From: Gammaproteobacteria bacterium
Lineage (GTDB): Bacteria > Pseudomonadota > Gammaproteobacteria > Competibacterales > Competibacteraceae
Assembly (NCBI GenBank): GCA_024235035.1
Contig: JACKNE010000007.1
Span: 62,001-126,000, forward strand
Reading direction: 5' to 3'
Length of the DNA: 64,000 nt
This document shows, piece after piece, positions 1-10,238 of the stretch. The notes beneath the pieces are model-generated. The model was not told the origin of the DNA. It ran no database searches and worked only from the letters and a program-made list of their open reading frames with translations. Made by a program: the position numbers and the translations under genes. Positions within the stretch are counted from its first letter, which is position 1. The number at the start of each line of letters is the position of its first letter.

Positions 1-96
1 GAGCCGCCCTCACAACTTCGCTCAGCTAGACGCCCCTCCACTCTTTCTGGGAGTCAAGAGGGCAAAGCTTTCTTGCTCAGGCCTGATGACAATCGA

Positions 97-705
97 TTAT
101 TGCAGGCCCTGTATATAAGATGAAACCGCCTTGATCTCCGGGTCGGTCATCTTTCCGGCGATGCTACGCATCATCTGACCCGCGTCGTTGCCGCGTTCCA
201 TGGCGCGGAAAGCCTTGAGCTGCGTTTCGGTGTATTCCGCATGTTGTCCAGCTATGGCTGGGAATTTGGCTGCCGGGTTGCCGGCTCCATTGGGGCCGTG
301 GCAAGCCATGCAAGCCGAAACGCCGCTGTTCAGATTGCCGCCGCGGAAAAGCGCTTCGCCCACCGGAGCCAACGCCGGATCAGCGGCGGCGCGCGCGAGT
401 TGCTGCGAGGCGAAATAAGCCGCCAAGTCTTCCATATCCTGGGGACTCAATGGTGCGACCATGCCGGCCATGATGGGGTTGACCCGAGTGCCGCTTTTAT
501 AATCCTGAAGCTGTTTCAGCAGATAATCGGCGCTTTGTCCCGCCAGTTTGGGATATTGGGGATTGGCGCTGTTGCCGTCCGCACTATGGCAGGCGGCGCA
601 AGTCGCTGACTTGGCCTTGCCGGCAATCTTGTCGCCCGCAGCCAGCGCAGCGGTCGCAGAACCGAACAACGCGCATGTCGCGGCGATCACAACGAGTTTT
701 TTCAT
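97..705 (-). CDS. Diheme cytochrome c4, periplasmic
   Basis: About 202 aa. The N-terminus (MKKLVVIAATCALFGSATA) is a clear Sec signal peptide, and two CXXCH heme sites follow: CAACH near residue 36 and CMACH near residue 130. Two class I cytochrome c domains in one chain of about 200 aa is the cytochrome c4 layout. Such proteins carry electrons in the periplasm, typically from the bc1 complex to a terminal oxidase or other acceptor. I chose the start at 705 because AGGAG lies at 716-720 and the signal peptide begins there; an in-frame extension upstream to 840 has no such support. It is divergent from engB. The 96 bases beyond its stop hold nothing I can recognise. Confidence 0.93.
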   Translation of the reverse strand: MKKLVVIAATCALFGSATAALAAGDKIAGKAKSATCAACHSADGNSANPQYPKLAGQSADYLLKQLQDYKSGTRVNPIMAGMVAPLSPQDMEDLAAYFASQQLARAAADPALAPVGEALFRGGNLNSGVSACMACHGPNGAGNPAAKFPAIAGQHAEYTETQLKAFRAMERGNDAGQMMRSIAGKMTDPEIKAVSSYIQGLQ

Positions 706-886
706 TTTTTGAAGGCTCCTGTACGATGACGGAATTCGGTTCAGGCGACCTGCCGCCGGTGTGAATTGGATCTCGCATAAACCAGCGACCGAGCCTTGCT
801 TGATCGCGGCGGAACCGGTATGGGATGGATCGATCCTCACCTGCGAAAGCAGCGATTTTATATATCAGTTTCAGCCTTCAAGTTCA

Positions 887-1528
887 ATGAAAAACCCTGA
901 CAAGCCTGTTCCCTTTACCCCAGTGACCGAAGCGGCCAATCGCTATCGCGTGGTTGGTTTCATCAGTAGTGTCAATGGGTTCGAGCAGCTATTGCCCGAT
1001 GTCGGCTGGGAAGTGGCCTTTGCTGGACGCTCCAACGCGGGTAAATCCAGCGCCCTCAATCTGTTGACCGATCAACGTCAGCTCGCCAGGGTCAGTAAGA
1101 CGCCAGGACGCACCCAGATGATCAATTTTTTCCGGGTCGAAGCGGATCGCTATCTGGTCGATCTGCCTGGTTATGGTTATGCTCAGGTGCCCGAAGCGAT
1201 GCGCCGTCACTGGGGAGCGCTACTGGAGCGCTATTTGCGCGAGCGGCAAGCGTTGCGCGGCCTTTTACTTTTGATGGACATTCGCCATCCACTGACTCCA
1301 CTGGACCAGCGGATGTTGGACTGTTGCATCGCCCGAGAACTGCCTGTGCATATCTTGTTGACCAAGGCGGACAAGCTGAGTCGGGGCGCCGCGCAATCCA
1401 CCTTGCAACAGGTCCGCAAGGCATTGCGGACCGCCTATCCACAAGCCACCCTTCAATTGTTTTCGGCCACGACCCGTCAAGGTGTCGAGGCAGCTCATGC
1501 ACAGATGGATGCATGGCTCGGCTATTAA
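887..1528 (+). CDS. engB: Ribosome biogenesis GTPase YihA/EngB
   Basis: 213 aa, matching the single-domain EngB GTPases needed for assembly of the large ribosomal subunit. The GTPase motifs appear in order: G1 GRSNAGKSS (residues 47-55), G2 TPGRTQ, G3 DLPGYGYA, G4 TKAD, and a late SA-type G5 in LFSATT. The start at 887 gives the usual short N-terminal tail before the conserved VGFISS segment. The frame is open upstream to 761, but that part runs into the divergent cytochrome promoter region and looks noncoding. The Shine-Dalgarno sequence is weak. recC follows 18 bases after the stop, so the two are probably cotranscribed. Confidence 0.95.
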   Translation: MKNPDKPVPFTPVTEAANRYRVVGFISSVNGFEQLLPDVGWEVAFAGRSNAGKSSALNLLTDQRQLARVSKTPGRTQMINFFRVEADRYLVDLPGYGYAQVPEAMRRHWGALLERYLRERQALRGLLLLMDIRHPLTPLDQRMLDCCIARELPVHILLTKADKLSRGAAQSTLQQVRKALRTAYPQATLQLFSATTRQGVEAAHAQMDAWLGY

Positions 1529-1546
1529 TCGATCGACCGATTCCCC

Positions 1547-4500
1547 ATGTTTCACACCCATCAAGGTAACCATCTCGAAATCCTGGCTGACCGACTGGCT
1601 GAGCTGCTCCGCCAACCGCTCCATTCTCCGTTGGCGCGCGAAATCATCGTGACCCAAAGCAACGGCATGGCGCGCTGGCTATCCTTGCGCCTGGCGAATC
1701 GACTAGGCGTCTGCGCCAATGTCGCTTTTCAGTTTCCAGCGACTTTTCTCTGGGAGATAAGCCGGGCCGTGCTGCGTTGGCTGCCGTCAACCTCGACCTT
1801 CGACCGGATGGTATTGAATTGGCGCATCATGACGCTGTTACAGGATGTCGAGGAAGGGGCGTGCTTTGCGCCGGTGCGAGCCTGGCTCGGCGCGGGCGAC
1901 GACGATTTTCGCCGCTACGAACTGGCTTGCCGGATCGCCGACTGCTTCGATCAGTATCTCATCTACCGACCCGACTGGATCCGGCAATGGGAAGAAGGTC
2001 GGGAGGAACACTGGCAGGCGGAATTGTGGCGACGACTGGCGCGCGGCGGTGAGGCGCACCGGACCCGGGTGCAGGATCAGTTGCGCACCGCACTGCGTCA
2101 GGGTCAGGTCGATCTGCGCCGATTGCCTGAGCGGGTCGCCATCATCGGCGTGTCGGCGTTGCCGCCGCTGTATCTGGATTTGTTGGCGGAACTGGCGCGC
2201 TCGATCGAGGTCCATTTGTTTTTGCTCAATCCCTGCCGCGAGTATTGGGGCGATATCCGCGCGGAACGCGATCTGGCCCGTCTGGGGGAGGATATCGATC
2301 CAGAAACGGAATATCTGACCGTCGGCAATCCACTCCTGGCTTCGCTTGGCAAGCAGGGACGCGATTTCATCGATCTACTCCCCGGTTATCCGCACATCGA
2401 ATCGGAACACTTCGTGGAGCCTGAGGGCGATGGCGTGTTGCAGCGTCTGCAAGCCGATATCTTGCATTTGCGGGACCGAGGGACTGAGGAGTATCGGCCC
2501 CTACGACTGTGTCCCGATGACGATTCATTACAAATTCATGTCTGCCACGGGCCGATGCGCGAAGTCGAGGTATTGCACGATCGGTTGCTGGCGCTGTTCG
2601 AGGCGCACCGCGATCTGCGCCCATCGGATGTGATCGTGATGGCCCCAGACATTGCTCGTTACGGGCCGCTGATCGAGGCGGTATTCGATGCCGCGCCGCG
2701 TGAACGGCGTATTCCATTCAGCGTCGCCGATCAAGGTCTGCCCGTTGAAAATCCCCTGGTCGAGGTGTTCTTCACCCTGTTGGATCTGAGCGGGGAACGC
2801 TTCGATGCTGCGCAGGTGTTGAGTCTGCTGGAACCGCTGGCCGTGCAACGCCGATTTGGCTTGAACGAAGATGACCTGGAACACATCCGCAACTGGGTGC
2901 GCGGGGTCGGTATTCGCTGGGGGATCGATGCCGAAACCAAGGATGCTTGGAAATTGCCCGTGACAGCGGAGCATACTTGGCGAGCGGGATTGGATCGACT
3001 GTGGCTCGGCTATGCGCTGCCGGGACAGGGACGGGATTTATATGCGGGCATCTTGCCCTATGATGAGATCGAGGGCAGTGAGGCGCAGGCGCTGGGAGGA
3101 TTACACCGCTTCCTCGAAGCGCTGTTTGAGCTGCACGACTGGCTGCGGGAACATCGTCCGCCGACCGACTGGATCATCGCCCTACGAGCCTTGTTGGAGC
3201 GGTTTTTCGAGCCTCGCGAACGCGAGGAGAATGAATTGCAACTGGTTCGCGCGGCATTGGATACGCTGGGTGAACAGACGGAACTGGCTAGATTGACCGA
3301 ACCGATATCGCTGGCGGTCGTGAAATCGGCGCTACGCGATCTGTTGACGACTCCTGAAAGTGGGGCAGGACGATTCTTGAGCGGTGGCGTGACCTGCTGC
3401 GCGATGGTGCCGATGCGTAGCATCCCATTTGCGGTGGTATGCTTGATCGGCATGCATGATGACGCTTATCCGCGCCCACAGCAACCGATAGGCTTCGATC
3501 TGATTGCCCGTCGGTTCCGGCGCGGCGACCGTTCGCGGCGTCAGGATGACCGCTATCTGTTCCTGGAAACCCTGCTCTCCGCTCGGCGTTGTCTGTATCT
3601 GAGCTATGTCGGCCAGAGTATCCGCGACAATGCCGTCCTGCCGCCGTCGGTGCTGGTCAGCGAGTTGCTGGATGTGGTGGATCGAGGGTTTCAAACCATA
3701 GATGATGGCGGTCGGGCGAGTGTGCAGTTGACGATTCGTCACCCTTTGCAGGCGTTCAGCCGACGCTATTTTACAGGTGATCAACGGCTGTTCAGTTATG
3801 CGCAGGAATGGGTTGAGGCCAGCCGCCAGGCCGGGCGCGGCGAAAGAGACGCCGCACCGCTGCTGACCAGTGAGTTGTCGGAGCCGGAACCGGCGTTGCG
3901 CTGGGTAACGCTAGAAACGCTAGTGCAGTTTTTCAAGAATCCAGCGCGCTGGTTACTGCGGGAACGCCTGGGTATCCGTGTCGATGCACGCGAGGAAGCG
4001 TTGGAAACCCGCGAACCATTCGTGTTGGATGGACTGGAGAACTATCGACTACTGGGCCAAATGCTGGAACTGCATCGTGAAGGGCGATCTGTGGCGGAAG
4101 TCGAAACGATCATGCGCGCGAGTGCAGCGTTGCCACATGGGCAGGTCGGTGAATGTGTATTTGCCGGCGCCAGCGAGCGGGTCCTACGCTTTGCCGGGCG
4201 ACTGGGGCGGGTTCTGCCGCGCCGCGACATGGAACCCCTGGAATTGAATTTGACGCTGGGCGCTTTCCATCTGACCGGGCGATTGCCTGGTATGACCGCA
4301 ACTGGGTGGGTCGGCTACCGGCTGGCCAAGGTCAAAGCCGGGGATTACTTGAATCTGTGGCTACATCATCTGGCGCTGAATGCCGCCGCACCGGAGGGTA
4401 TTGCCCAGCAAAGTCATTGGATCGCGGAAGATCAGGATATTTTGTTGCATCCAGTTGAAGCGGCGGAAACTTCACTGAGAAGATTGCTCGATTTGTATTG

Positions 4501-4795
4501 GCAGGGATCACGACGGTTGTTGCCGTTCTTCCCCAAAAGCGCGCTGACGTATGTCGAGCGATTGCGCAAGGATAAGGAGCCAGACCCAGGCAAGGCGTTA
4601 TGGGCTGCGCGACGGACCTGGGAAGGAGATGAGCGGCGCACAGGATCGGCGGAGCGGGAAGACGCCTATTATCAACTGGCATTTGGAGAAACCGATCCGC
4701 TGGATAGTGAATTCATTGCCTTGGCGATAGCGGTTTTCGGAGCGTTGTTCGATGCGATTGACGCTAACCGCCGTTCTATGGACGAAGATCACTGA
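1547..4795 (+). CDS. recC: Exodeoxyribonuclease V gamma subunit RecC
   Basis: 1082 aa, slightly shorter than the E. coli protein (about 1120 aa). The N-terminus (MFHTHQGNHLEILADRLAELL) and the conserved stretch SNGMARWLSLRLANRLGVCAN are typical of RecC. RecC is the subunit of RecBCD that splits DNA strands and recognises Chi; it has a helicase-like fold without the catalytic motifs, and I see no Walker A here, as expected. The unusual point is context: recB does not follow, and recD lies alone 14 kb away on the other strand. In many relatives recC, recB and recD form one cluster, so recB must be elsewhere or absent. Confidence 0.95.
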   Translation: MFHTHQGNHLEILADRLAELLRQPLHSPLAREIIVTQSNGMARWLSLRLANRLGVCANVAFQFPATFLWEISRAVLRWLPSTSTFDRMVLNWRIMTLLQDVEEGACFAPVRAWLGAGDDDFRRYELACRIADCFDQYLIYRPDWIRQWEEGREEHWQAELWRRLARGGEAHRTRVQDQLRTALRQGQVDLRRLPERVAIIGVSALPPLYLDLLAELARSIEVHLFLLNPCREYWGDIRAERDLARLGEDIDPETEYLTVGNPLLASLGKQGRDFIDLLPGYPHIESEHFVEPEGDGVLQRLQADILHLRDRGTEEYRPLRLCPDDDSLQIHVCHGPMREVEVLHDRLLALFEAHRDLRPSDVIVMAPDIARYGPLIEAVFDAAPRERRIPFSVADQGLPVENPLVEVFFTLLDLSGERFDAAQVLSLLEPLAVQRRFGLNEDDLEHIRNWVRGVGIRWGIDAETKDAWKLPVTAEHTWRAGLDRLWLGYALPGQGRDLYAGILPYDEIEGSEAQALGGLHRFLEALFELHDWLREHRPPTDWIIALRALLERFFEPREREENELQLVRAALDTLGEQTELARLTEPISLAVVKSALRDLLTTPESGAGRFLSGGVTCCAMVPMRSIPFAVVCLIGMHDDAYPRPQQPIGFDLIARRFRRGDRSRRQDDRYLFLETLLSARRCLYLSYVGQSIRDNAVLPPSVLVSELLDVVDRGFQTIDDGGRASVQLTIRHPLQAFSRRYFTGDQRLFSYAQEWVEASRQAGRGERDAAPLLTSELSEPEPALRWVTLETLVQFFKNPARWLLRERLGIRVDAREEALETREPFVLDGLENYRLLGQMLELHREGRSVAEVETIMRASAALPHGQVGECVFAGASERVLRFAGRLGRVLPRRDMEPLELNLTLGAFHLTGRLPGMTATGWVGYRLAKVKAGDYLNLWLHHLALNAAAPEGIAQQSHWIAEDQDILLHPVEAAETSLRRLLDLYWQGSRRLLPFFPKSALTYVERLRKDKEPDPGKALWAARRTWEGDERRTGSAEREDAYYQLAFGETDPLDSEFIALAIAVFGALFDAIDANRRSMDEDH

Positions 4796-4958
4796 AAGTT
4801 GGGTAGGTCGCTCTACATTGAACGGCCATTTCCGGCCGACGTGCCGGCCACCCTCTTGCACCCCTGCTGTAGCTAGAGAAGTGAATGACTACTGCTTGAC
4901 TAAATGCATGAAATGCATTGCCAAACATGGCCTTTGACCACACGGGGACTATTTCACG

Positions 4959-5129
4959 ATGTCGCAAGAAGCTACCGTACCTCATCGCCCGCTCATGCCA
5001 CCGAAACCACCGATCCCTGGCGAGTGCTGCGAGCGTGGTTGTGAGAATTGCGTCTGGGTGTTCTATTACGAAGCGCAACGCCGCTATGAGGCGGCGCTAC
5101 TGCTTGACCAAATTGAAAGCGATAGGTAG
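4959..5129 (+). CDS. OXLD1-like small cysteine protein (oxidoreductase-like family)
   Basis: 56 aa, beginning MSQEATVPHRPLMPPKPP. The core PPKPPIPGECC followed by ERGCENCVWVFYYEAQRRYE matches the oxidoreductase-like N-terminal family (OXLD1, Pfam Oxidored-like), whose hallmark is a proline run followed by CC-x3-C-x2-C and a WxxYY segment. Its biochemical function is unknown; the four cysteines could bind a metal. The last ten or so codons (LLDQIESDR-stop) lie inside a dispersed intergenic repeat (5103-5157) that recurs at 53.7 kb, so the native C-terminus was probably replaced. I see no strong ribosome binding site. It sits between recC and dut. Confidence is good for the family and lower for expression. 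Confidence 0.75.
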   Translation: MSQEATVPHRPLMPPKPPIPGECCERGCENCVWVFYYEAQRRYEAALLLDQIESDR

Positions 5130-5157
5130 GTTCGACTGAGGAACGAAGCCTAGCATC
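5103..5157 (+). repeat. Dispersed intergenic repeat, copy 1
   Basis: The copy begins CTTGACCAAATTGAAAGCGA and continues with GTAGGTTCGACTGAGGAACG. The same two blocks in the same order recur on the minus strand at 53653-53713. The second block recurs alone at 23616-23645 with three mismatches over 24 bases. The first block recurs alone at 36549-36570. This copy supplies the stop codon and last codons of the small OXLD1-like gene. Confidence 0.65.
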
Positions 5158-5335
5158 TTGGAACCGGATTGATGAGGCAGGCCAGCGCTGCGAGCAAGCG
5201 GCGATATTTCGGGCGGGCGTTCATCCATCTCAGCCTGTCATCACTGGATGACTCATCGCGCGGGTTTGCCGGTTTCGGTGGCGTCAAGATCAATTACACT
5301 ATGCCGATCATCCTATCTGACTTCCTCCTTGCACC

Positions 5336-5797
5336 GTGACTGTTCAAACCATCGAACTCAAGATTCTCAATCCCCAGCTGGGCCAAGCGATTCCATTGCC
5401 CGACTACGCGACTGCTGGCTCAGCTGGCCTCGATCTGCGCGCTTGTCTGATGGAGCCGCTGACTGTCCATCCTGGGGAAACGCATCTGATCCCGACCGGC
5501 TTGGCGATTCACATCAGCGATCCTGGACAAGCGGCGTTGGTCTTGCCCCGTTCCGGCTTGGGTCACAAGCACGGCATCGTCCTGGGTAACCTGGTGGGAT
5601 TGATCGATAGCGACTATCAGGGCGAGTTACTGATCTCCTGCTGGAATCGCGGCCATGCGCCGTTCACGATTGCGATCGGCGAACGTATCGCGCAGCTCGT
5701 TATCGTACCGGTGGTGCGGGCGCAGTTCGAGATCGTTTCTGAATTCACACCCAGCGAGCGCGGAACCGGCGGTTTTGGCCATTCCGGGCGGCACTGA
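5336..5797 (+). CDS. dut: dUTP diphosphatase
   Basis: 153 aa trimeric dUTPase that hydrolyses dUTP to dUMP and pyrophosphate, keeping uracil out of DNA and feeding thymidylate synthesis. The five family motifs are visible: [14 protein letters not shown] (motif 1), [12 protein letters not shown] (motif 2), [15 protein letters not shown] (motif 3), GERIAQLVI (motif 4) and the flexible C-terminal [10 protein letters not shown] (motif 5). The start is GTG at 5336; the reading [16 protein letters not shown] lines up with the usual N-terminus of the enzyme, and no ATG serves better. algC starts six bases after the stop, so the two share a transcript. The 206 bases upstream, beyond the repeat, show no convincing promoter. 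Confidence 0.95.
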   Translation: MTVQTIELKILNPQLGQAIPLPDYATAGSAGLDLRACLMEPLTVHPGETHLIPTGLAIHISDPGQAALVLPRSGLGHKHGIVLGNLVGLIDSDYQGELLISCWNRGHAPFTIAIGERIAQLVIVPVVRAQFEIVSEFTPSERGTGGFGHSGRH

Positions 5798-5803
5798 ATC
5801 CGC

Positions 5804-7177
5804 ATGAAAAAATCCATCTTTCGGGAATATGACATCCGAGGAGTCGTGGACCGCGACCTGACCCCTGACGTGGTGCGCGACATTGGTCAGGCGGTGGGCA
5901 GTCTGGCGGCTGAGCGAGGCGAACACTGCATTGCTGTAGGGCGCGATGGGCGGCTGTCCAGCCCGGCGCTTTGCAAAGCGCTCAAAACCGGTATCTGTGC
6001 GGCTGGTCTGGAGGTGATCGATCTGGGTATGGTCGCCACACCCTTGTTATACTACGCTACCCATACGCTGGCTGACACGCATGCGGGAGTCATGGTCACC
6101 GGTAGCCACAACCCGCCGGACTACAATGGTCTGAAAGTCGTCATCGACCGGATCGCCCTGCATGGCGAGGTTATCCGCGACCTGCGCCGACGTATTGAGA
6201 CCGGCGATTTGCGCCATGGCCAAGGCGGCCAACGCTCGGCTGACATCCGCATCGAATATATCCGCCATGTCGGCGAGGCCCTGCTCCTGTCCCGACCGCT
6301 CAAAGTGGTCGTGGACTGCGGTAACGCTATCGCCGCGCACACGGCTCCACCCTTGTTGCGGAATCTGGGCTGTGAGGTGGTGGAACTGTACTGCGAGGTG
6401 GATGGCCGGTTTCCCAACCACCATCCCGATCCGAGTATTCCCGAGAATCTGGTTGACTTGCAGACGGCTGTCCTTGAGCATCGGGCCGATATCGGTCTGG
6501 CTTTCGACGGTGACGCCGATCGGCTGGGAGTGGTCACCAGCATCGGTGAAATCATCTGGCCAGATCGGGTGCTGATGCCGTTGGCTGAAGAAGTATTGGC
6601 TCAGCATCCCGGCGCAACTATCGTTTACGATATCAAATGTTCCCGACACCTGACCCGGTTGATCGAGCGTTGCGGCGGCCAGCCGATCCTATGGAAAACC
6701 GGCCATTCGTTGATCAAGGCCAAGATGCGCGAAACCGGCGCGTTACTGGGCGGTGAGATCACCGGTCATTTGGTCCACGCCGATGACTGGTTCGGTTTCG
6801 ATGACGCCTTCTACGCCGCCGCGCGGTTGCTGCGGTTGCTGGCCAGACAGAGTGGCTCCAGCGCCGAGTTCTTCGCTGCTTATCCAACCGGCTTGACCAC
6901 CCCGGAACTGCGCGTGGATATGGCCGAGGATGAACCTTGCGCGTTTATGGAACGGTTGGTGAGTCAAGCCGATTTCGGCCCGGATGCGCACCTTGTCACC
7001 CTAGATGGGTTGCGAGTGGAATTTTCGCAGGGCTGGGGATTGGTGCGCGCCTCCAATACCACGCCTAGCCTGGTGTTACGCTTCGAGGCGGACCATCCTG
7101 ACGCCATGAGCGACATTCAAGAGCGATTTCGCCGCCACTTGTTGGGATTACAGGCGGATCTGGTTCTACCTTTCTAA
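5804..7177 (+). CDS. algC: Phosphomannomutase/phosphoglucomutase (AlgC type)
   Basis: 457 aa member of the alpha-D-phosphohexomutase superfamily, interconverting the 1- and 6-phosphates of mannose and glucose for exopolysaccharide and lipopolysaccharide precursors. In order I see the N-terminal IFREYDIRGV, the phosphoserine loop TGSHNPPDYNG (Ser near residue 101), the magnesium loop DGDADR, the sugar-specificity loop GEITGH and the C-terminal phosphate-binding RASNTTPSLVLRFEA. Length and motifs match Pseudomonas AlgC. The order dut-algC-argB is conserved in pseudomonads and other gammaproteobacteria, which supports the assignment. Confidence 0.93.
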   Translation: MKKSIFREYDIRGVVDRDLTPDVVRDIGQAVGSLAAERGEHCIAVGRDGRLSSPALCKALKTGICAAGLEVIDLGMVATPLLYYATHTLADTHAGVMVTGSHNPPDYNGLKVVIDRIALHGEVIRDLRRRIETGDLRHGQGGQRSADIRIEYIRHVGEALLLSRPLKVVVDCGNAIAAHTAPPLLRNLGCEVVELYCEVDGRFPNHHPDPSIPENLVDLQTAVLEHRADIGLAFDGDADRLGVVTSIGEIIWPDRVLMPLAEEVLAQHPGATIVYDIKCSRHLTRLIERCGGQPILWKTGHSLIKAKMRETGALLGGEITGHLVHADDWFGFDDAFYAAARLLRLLARQSGSSAEFFAAYPTGLTTPELRVDMAEDEPCAFMERLVSQADFGPDAHLVTLDGLRVEFSQGWGLVRASNTTPSLVLRFEADHPDAMSDIQERFRRHLLGLQADLVLPF

Positions 7178-7190
7178 ACGGACGTGGAAC

Positions 7191-8155
<965 letters not shown>

Positions 8156-8196
8156 TGTTCCAGTTTTTAATACCGATCCTCAATTAGATACCGTAG

Positions 8197-10203
8197 ATGA
8201 GACTCTGGAGACGATCGCGTCGCCCCTTGACCCTCGACCCTTCTCCATCAAGGGTAGAAGACAGACTGACCCCGATGGCGTTGGTCTGGTTGCTATTGAC
8301 GCTGGCGCTGGCGGTCGTCCCGCATGCCGCCGAGCTACCGGTCTGGTTGGCGCCGGCATTTTTTGTCATCGCCGGATGGCGAGGATTCATCGCTATCCGG
8401 GAACGACCGTTGCCGCCTCGATGGGTGCTGCTAGCGCTCGCGACACTCGCTACCGCAGGGGTACTGGTCAGTTACAAGACCTTGTTTGGCCGCGACGCTG
8501 GCGTCACGCTGTTGGCCGCGATGACCGCTTGCAAACTGCTGGAAGCGCGCAATCTGCGTGATGGCGTCGTTCTGGTCTTTCTCGGCTATCTACAGGTCAT
8601 GAGCAATCTGCTCTACAGCCAGGAAATTCCACTGGTCGTTTATCTGCTGATCTTAGTGACGCTGATGCTGATTTCGCAGATGCTCATTCATCGCCAACAT
8701 GCTGGTCTGACTGCATGGGCTCCCGTGCGGCTGGCAAGCAAGATGGTGCTGGTGGCCATCCCGATCATGCTGGTGTTGTTCATCCTGTTTCCACGCATCC
8801 CTGGCCCATTGTGGGGATTGCCCAAGGATGCTTACCAAGGCCGAACCGGCTTGTCCAATGCAATGGAACCCGGCTCGATCGGCGAATTGATTCAATCCAG
8901 CGCAGTAGCCTTTCGAGTCCGCTTCGCGAACGCCATGCCACCGCCACAGCAGCTTTATTGGCGCGGACCCGTACTGTGGAACTTTGACGGGCGACGCTGG
9001 ACCCATCGTGATGAATTGCCGTCACAGACCCCGTTCCCTTTCACACCGGAGGGATCGGCGCTGGACTACACGGTGATCCTGGAACCGAACAACCAACGCT
9101 GGTTGCTCGCTCTGGATTTGCCGGCCAGTCTGCCGCCGCATGCCGGTATGACCCGATCGTTTCAATTGCTGCGCGAGCAGCCAGTCAATGAAGTGTACCG
9201 CTACGCAGTGCGCTCCTACCCACAATACCGGACCGGCGAATTGACGCCCTCCGAACGGTTTCTCGGCCTGCGCCTGCCCGCGCAAAGCAATCCACGTTCC
9301 CGCGAACTCGCCGAGCAATGGCGAGCGCACGACCCGCGGCCGGAGAGTCTGATCAATGCGGCGCTGACCCTGTTTCGCGAGGAGGCGTTCTACTACACCC
9401 TGACTCCGCCACGACTTGGCTTTCACAGTGTCGATGAATTCTTGTTTCGTACTCGTAGTGGTTTTTGTGAGCATTACGCCAGCGCCTTCGTATTTCTGAT
9501 GCGGGCAGCGGGCGTGCCGGCGCGGGTCGTGACCGGTTATCAAGGCGGTGAGCGTAATGCGTTGGGTGAATATCTGATGGTCCGCCAATCGGATGCCCAT
9601 GCTTGGGCCGAGGTCTGGCTGAAAGAGCGTGGCTGGGTGCGAGTCGATCCCACGGCGGCGGTGGCCCCGAGTCGAATTCAGCGCGGTATCTATGCCGCCT
9701 TGGCCGATACGAATACCCTACCGTTTCTGGCCCGTCGCGGCGGCGATCATGAATGGCTGCGACAATTGGCGCTGAGTTGGGATGTGTTGAACATTCGCTG
9801 GAACGAGTGGGTGCTCGCTTACGGCAGCGATCGGCAGAAGGAATTCTTGTCAGGGCTGGGCTTTGGAACGGTAGATTGGGGTGAAATGACCGTGGCGATG
9901 ACGGTAGTGCTCGGTGGCTTGGGCGTCATCTTCGTCGTCGTGCGCTGGCGAGATCATCAACCCCGCGATCCAGTGGTGCGTGCTTGGCAGCGCTTCTGCG
10001 CCCGACTGGCCCGGCGCGGGCTGGCGCGTGGTCCGCACGAGGGTCCGCTGGATTTCACCGAGCGTGTGGTCGCCCGCCACCCGGAATGGGCAGGATCGGT
10101 TCGGGAGATTGCCCAGTTATACGCGGCCTTGCGCTATGGACCCACCACTCCGCCGCTCGCAGTGCGCCAGTTACAGCGGCAGGTGCGACGATTTCGAACT
10201 TGA
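8197..10203 (+). CDS. Membrane transglutaminase-like protein, TgpA family (DUF3488-Tgase-DUF4129)
   Basis: 668 aa. Five to six hydrophobic segments occupy about the first 190 residues (DUF3488). A periplasmic region with a papain-like transglutaminase core follows: Cys424 in GFCEHYASAF, His468 in SDAHAWAEVW and Asp484 in RVDPTAA form the expected triad. Another membrane helix (VAMTVVLGGLGVIFVVV) and a C-terminal DUF4129-like cytoplasmic domain complete it. The Pseudomonas relative TgpA is essential, but its substrate is unsettled. The first 26 residues look unlike a membrane-protein start, so translation may instead begin at the ATG at 8275. MoxR and DUF58 genes, the usual partners, lie directly downstream but on the opposite strand. 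Confidence 0.88.
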   Translation: MRLWRRSRRPLTLDPSPSRVEDRLTPMALVWLLLTLALAVVPHAAELPVWLAPAFFVIAGWRGFIAIRERPLPPRWVLLALATLATAGVLVSYKTLFGRDAGVTLLAAMTACKLLEARNLRDGVVLVFLGYLQVMSNLLYSQEIPLVVYLLILVTLMLISQMLIHRQHAGLTAWAPVRLASKMVLVAIPIMLVLFILFPRIPGPLWGLPKDAYQGRTGLSNAMEPGSIGELIQSSAVAFRVRFANAMPPPQQLYWRGPVLWNFDGRRWTHRDELPSQTPFPFTPEGSALDYTVILEPNNQRWLLALDLPASLPPHAGMTRSFQLLREQPVNEVYRYAVRSYPQYRTGELTPSERFLGLRLPAQSNPRSRELAEQWRAHDPRPESLINAALTLFREEAFYYTLTPPRLGFHSVDEFLFRTRSGFCEHYASAFVFLMRAAGVPARVVTGYQGGERNALGEYLMVRQSDAHAWAEVWLKERGWVRVDPTAAVAPSRIQRGIYAALADTNTLPFLARRGGDHEWLRQLALSWDVLNIRWNEWVLAYGSDRQKEFLSGLGFGTVDWGEMTVAMTVVLGGLGVIFVVVRWRDHQPRDPVVRAWQRFCARLARRGLARGPHEGPLDFTERVVARHPEWAGSVREIAQLYAALRYGPTTPPLAVRQLQRQVRRFRT

Positions 10204-10238
10204 AGATCAGTCGCCCCATGCCTCACCGACTATTGCTT

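Noticed and set aside
840..890. TTGAAG and TATAAA/TAAAAT on the minus strand as a promoter for cytochrome c4
   Set aside because: Spacing is only 13-15 bases and the leader would be about 150 bases; too weak to call.
5230..5335. TACACT upstream of dut as a -10 box
   Set aside because: The only TTG-type -35 lies 23 bases away, outside the working range.
6047..6649. A 200-codon open frame antisense to algC
   Set aside because: The plus strand encodes all phosphohexomutase motifs across the same bases; the antisense product matches nothing and has no ribosome site.
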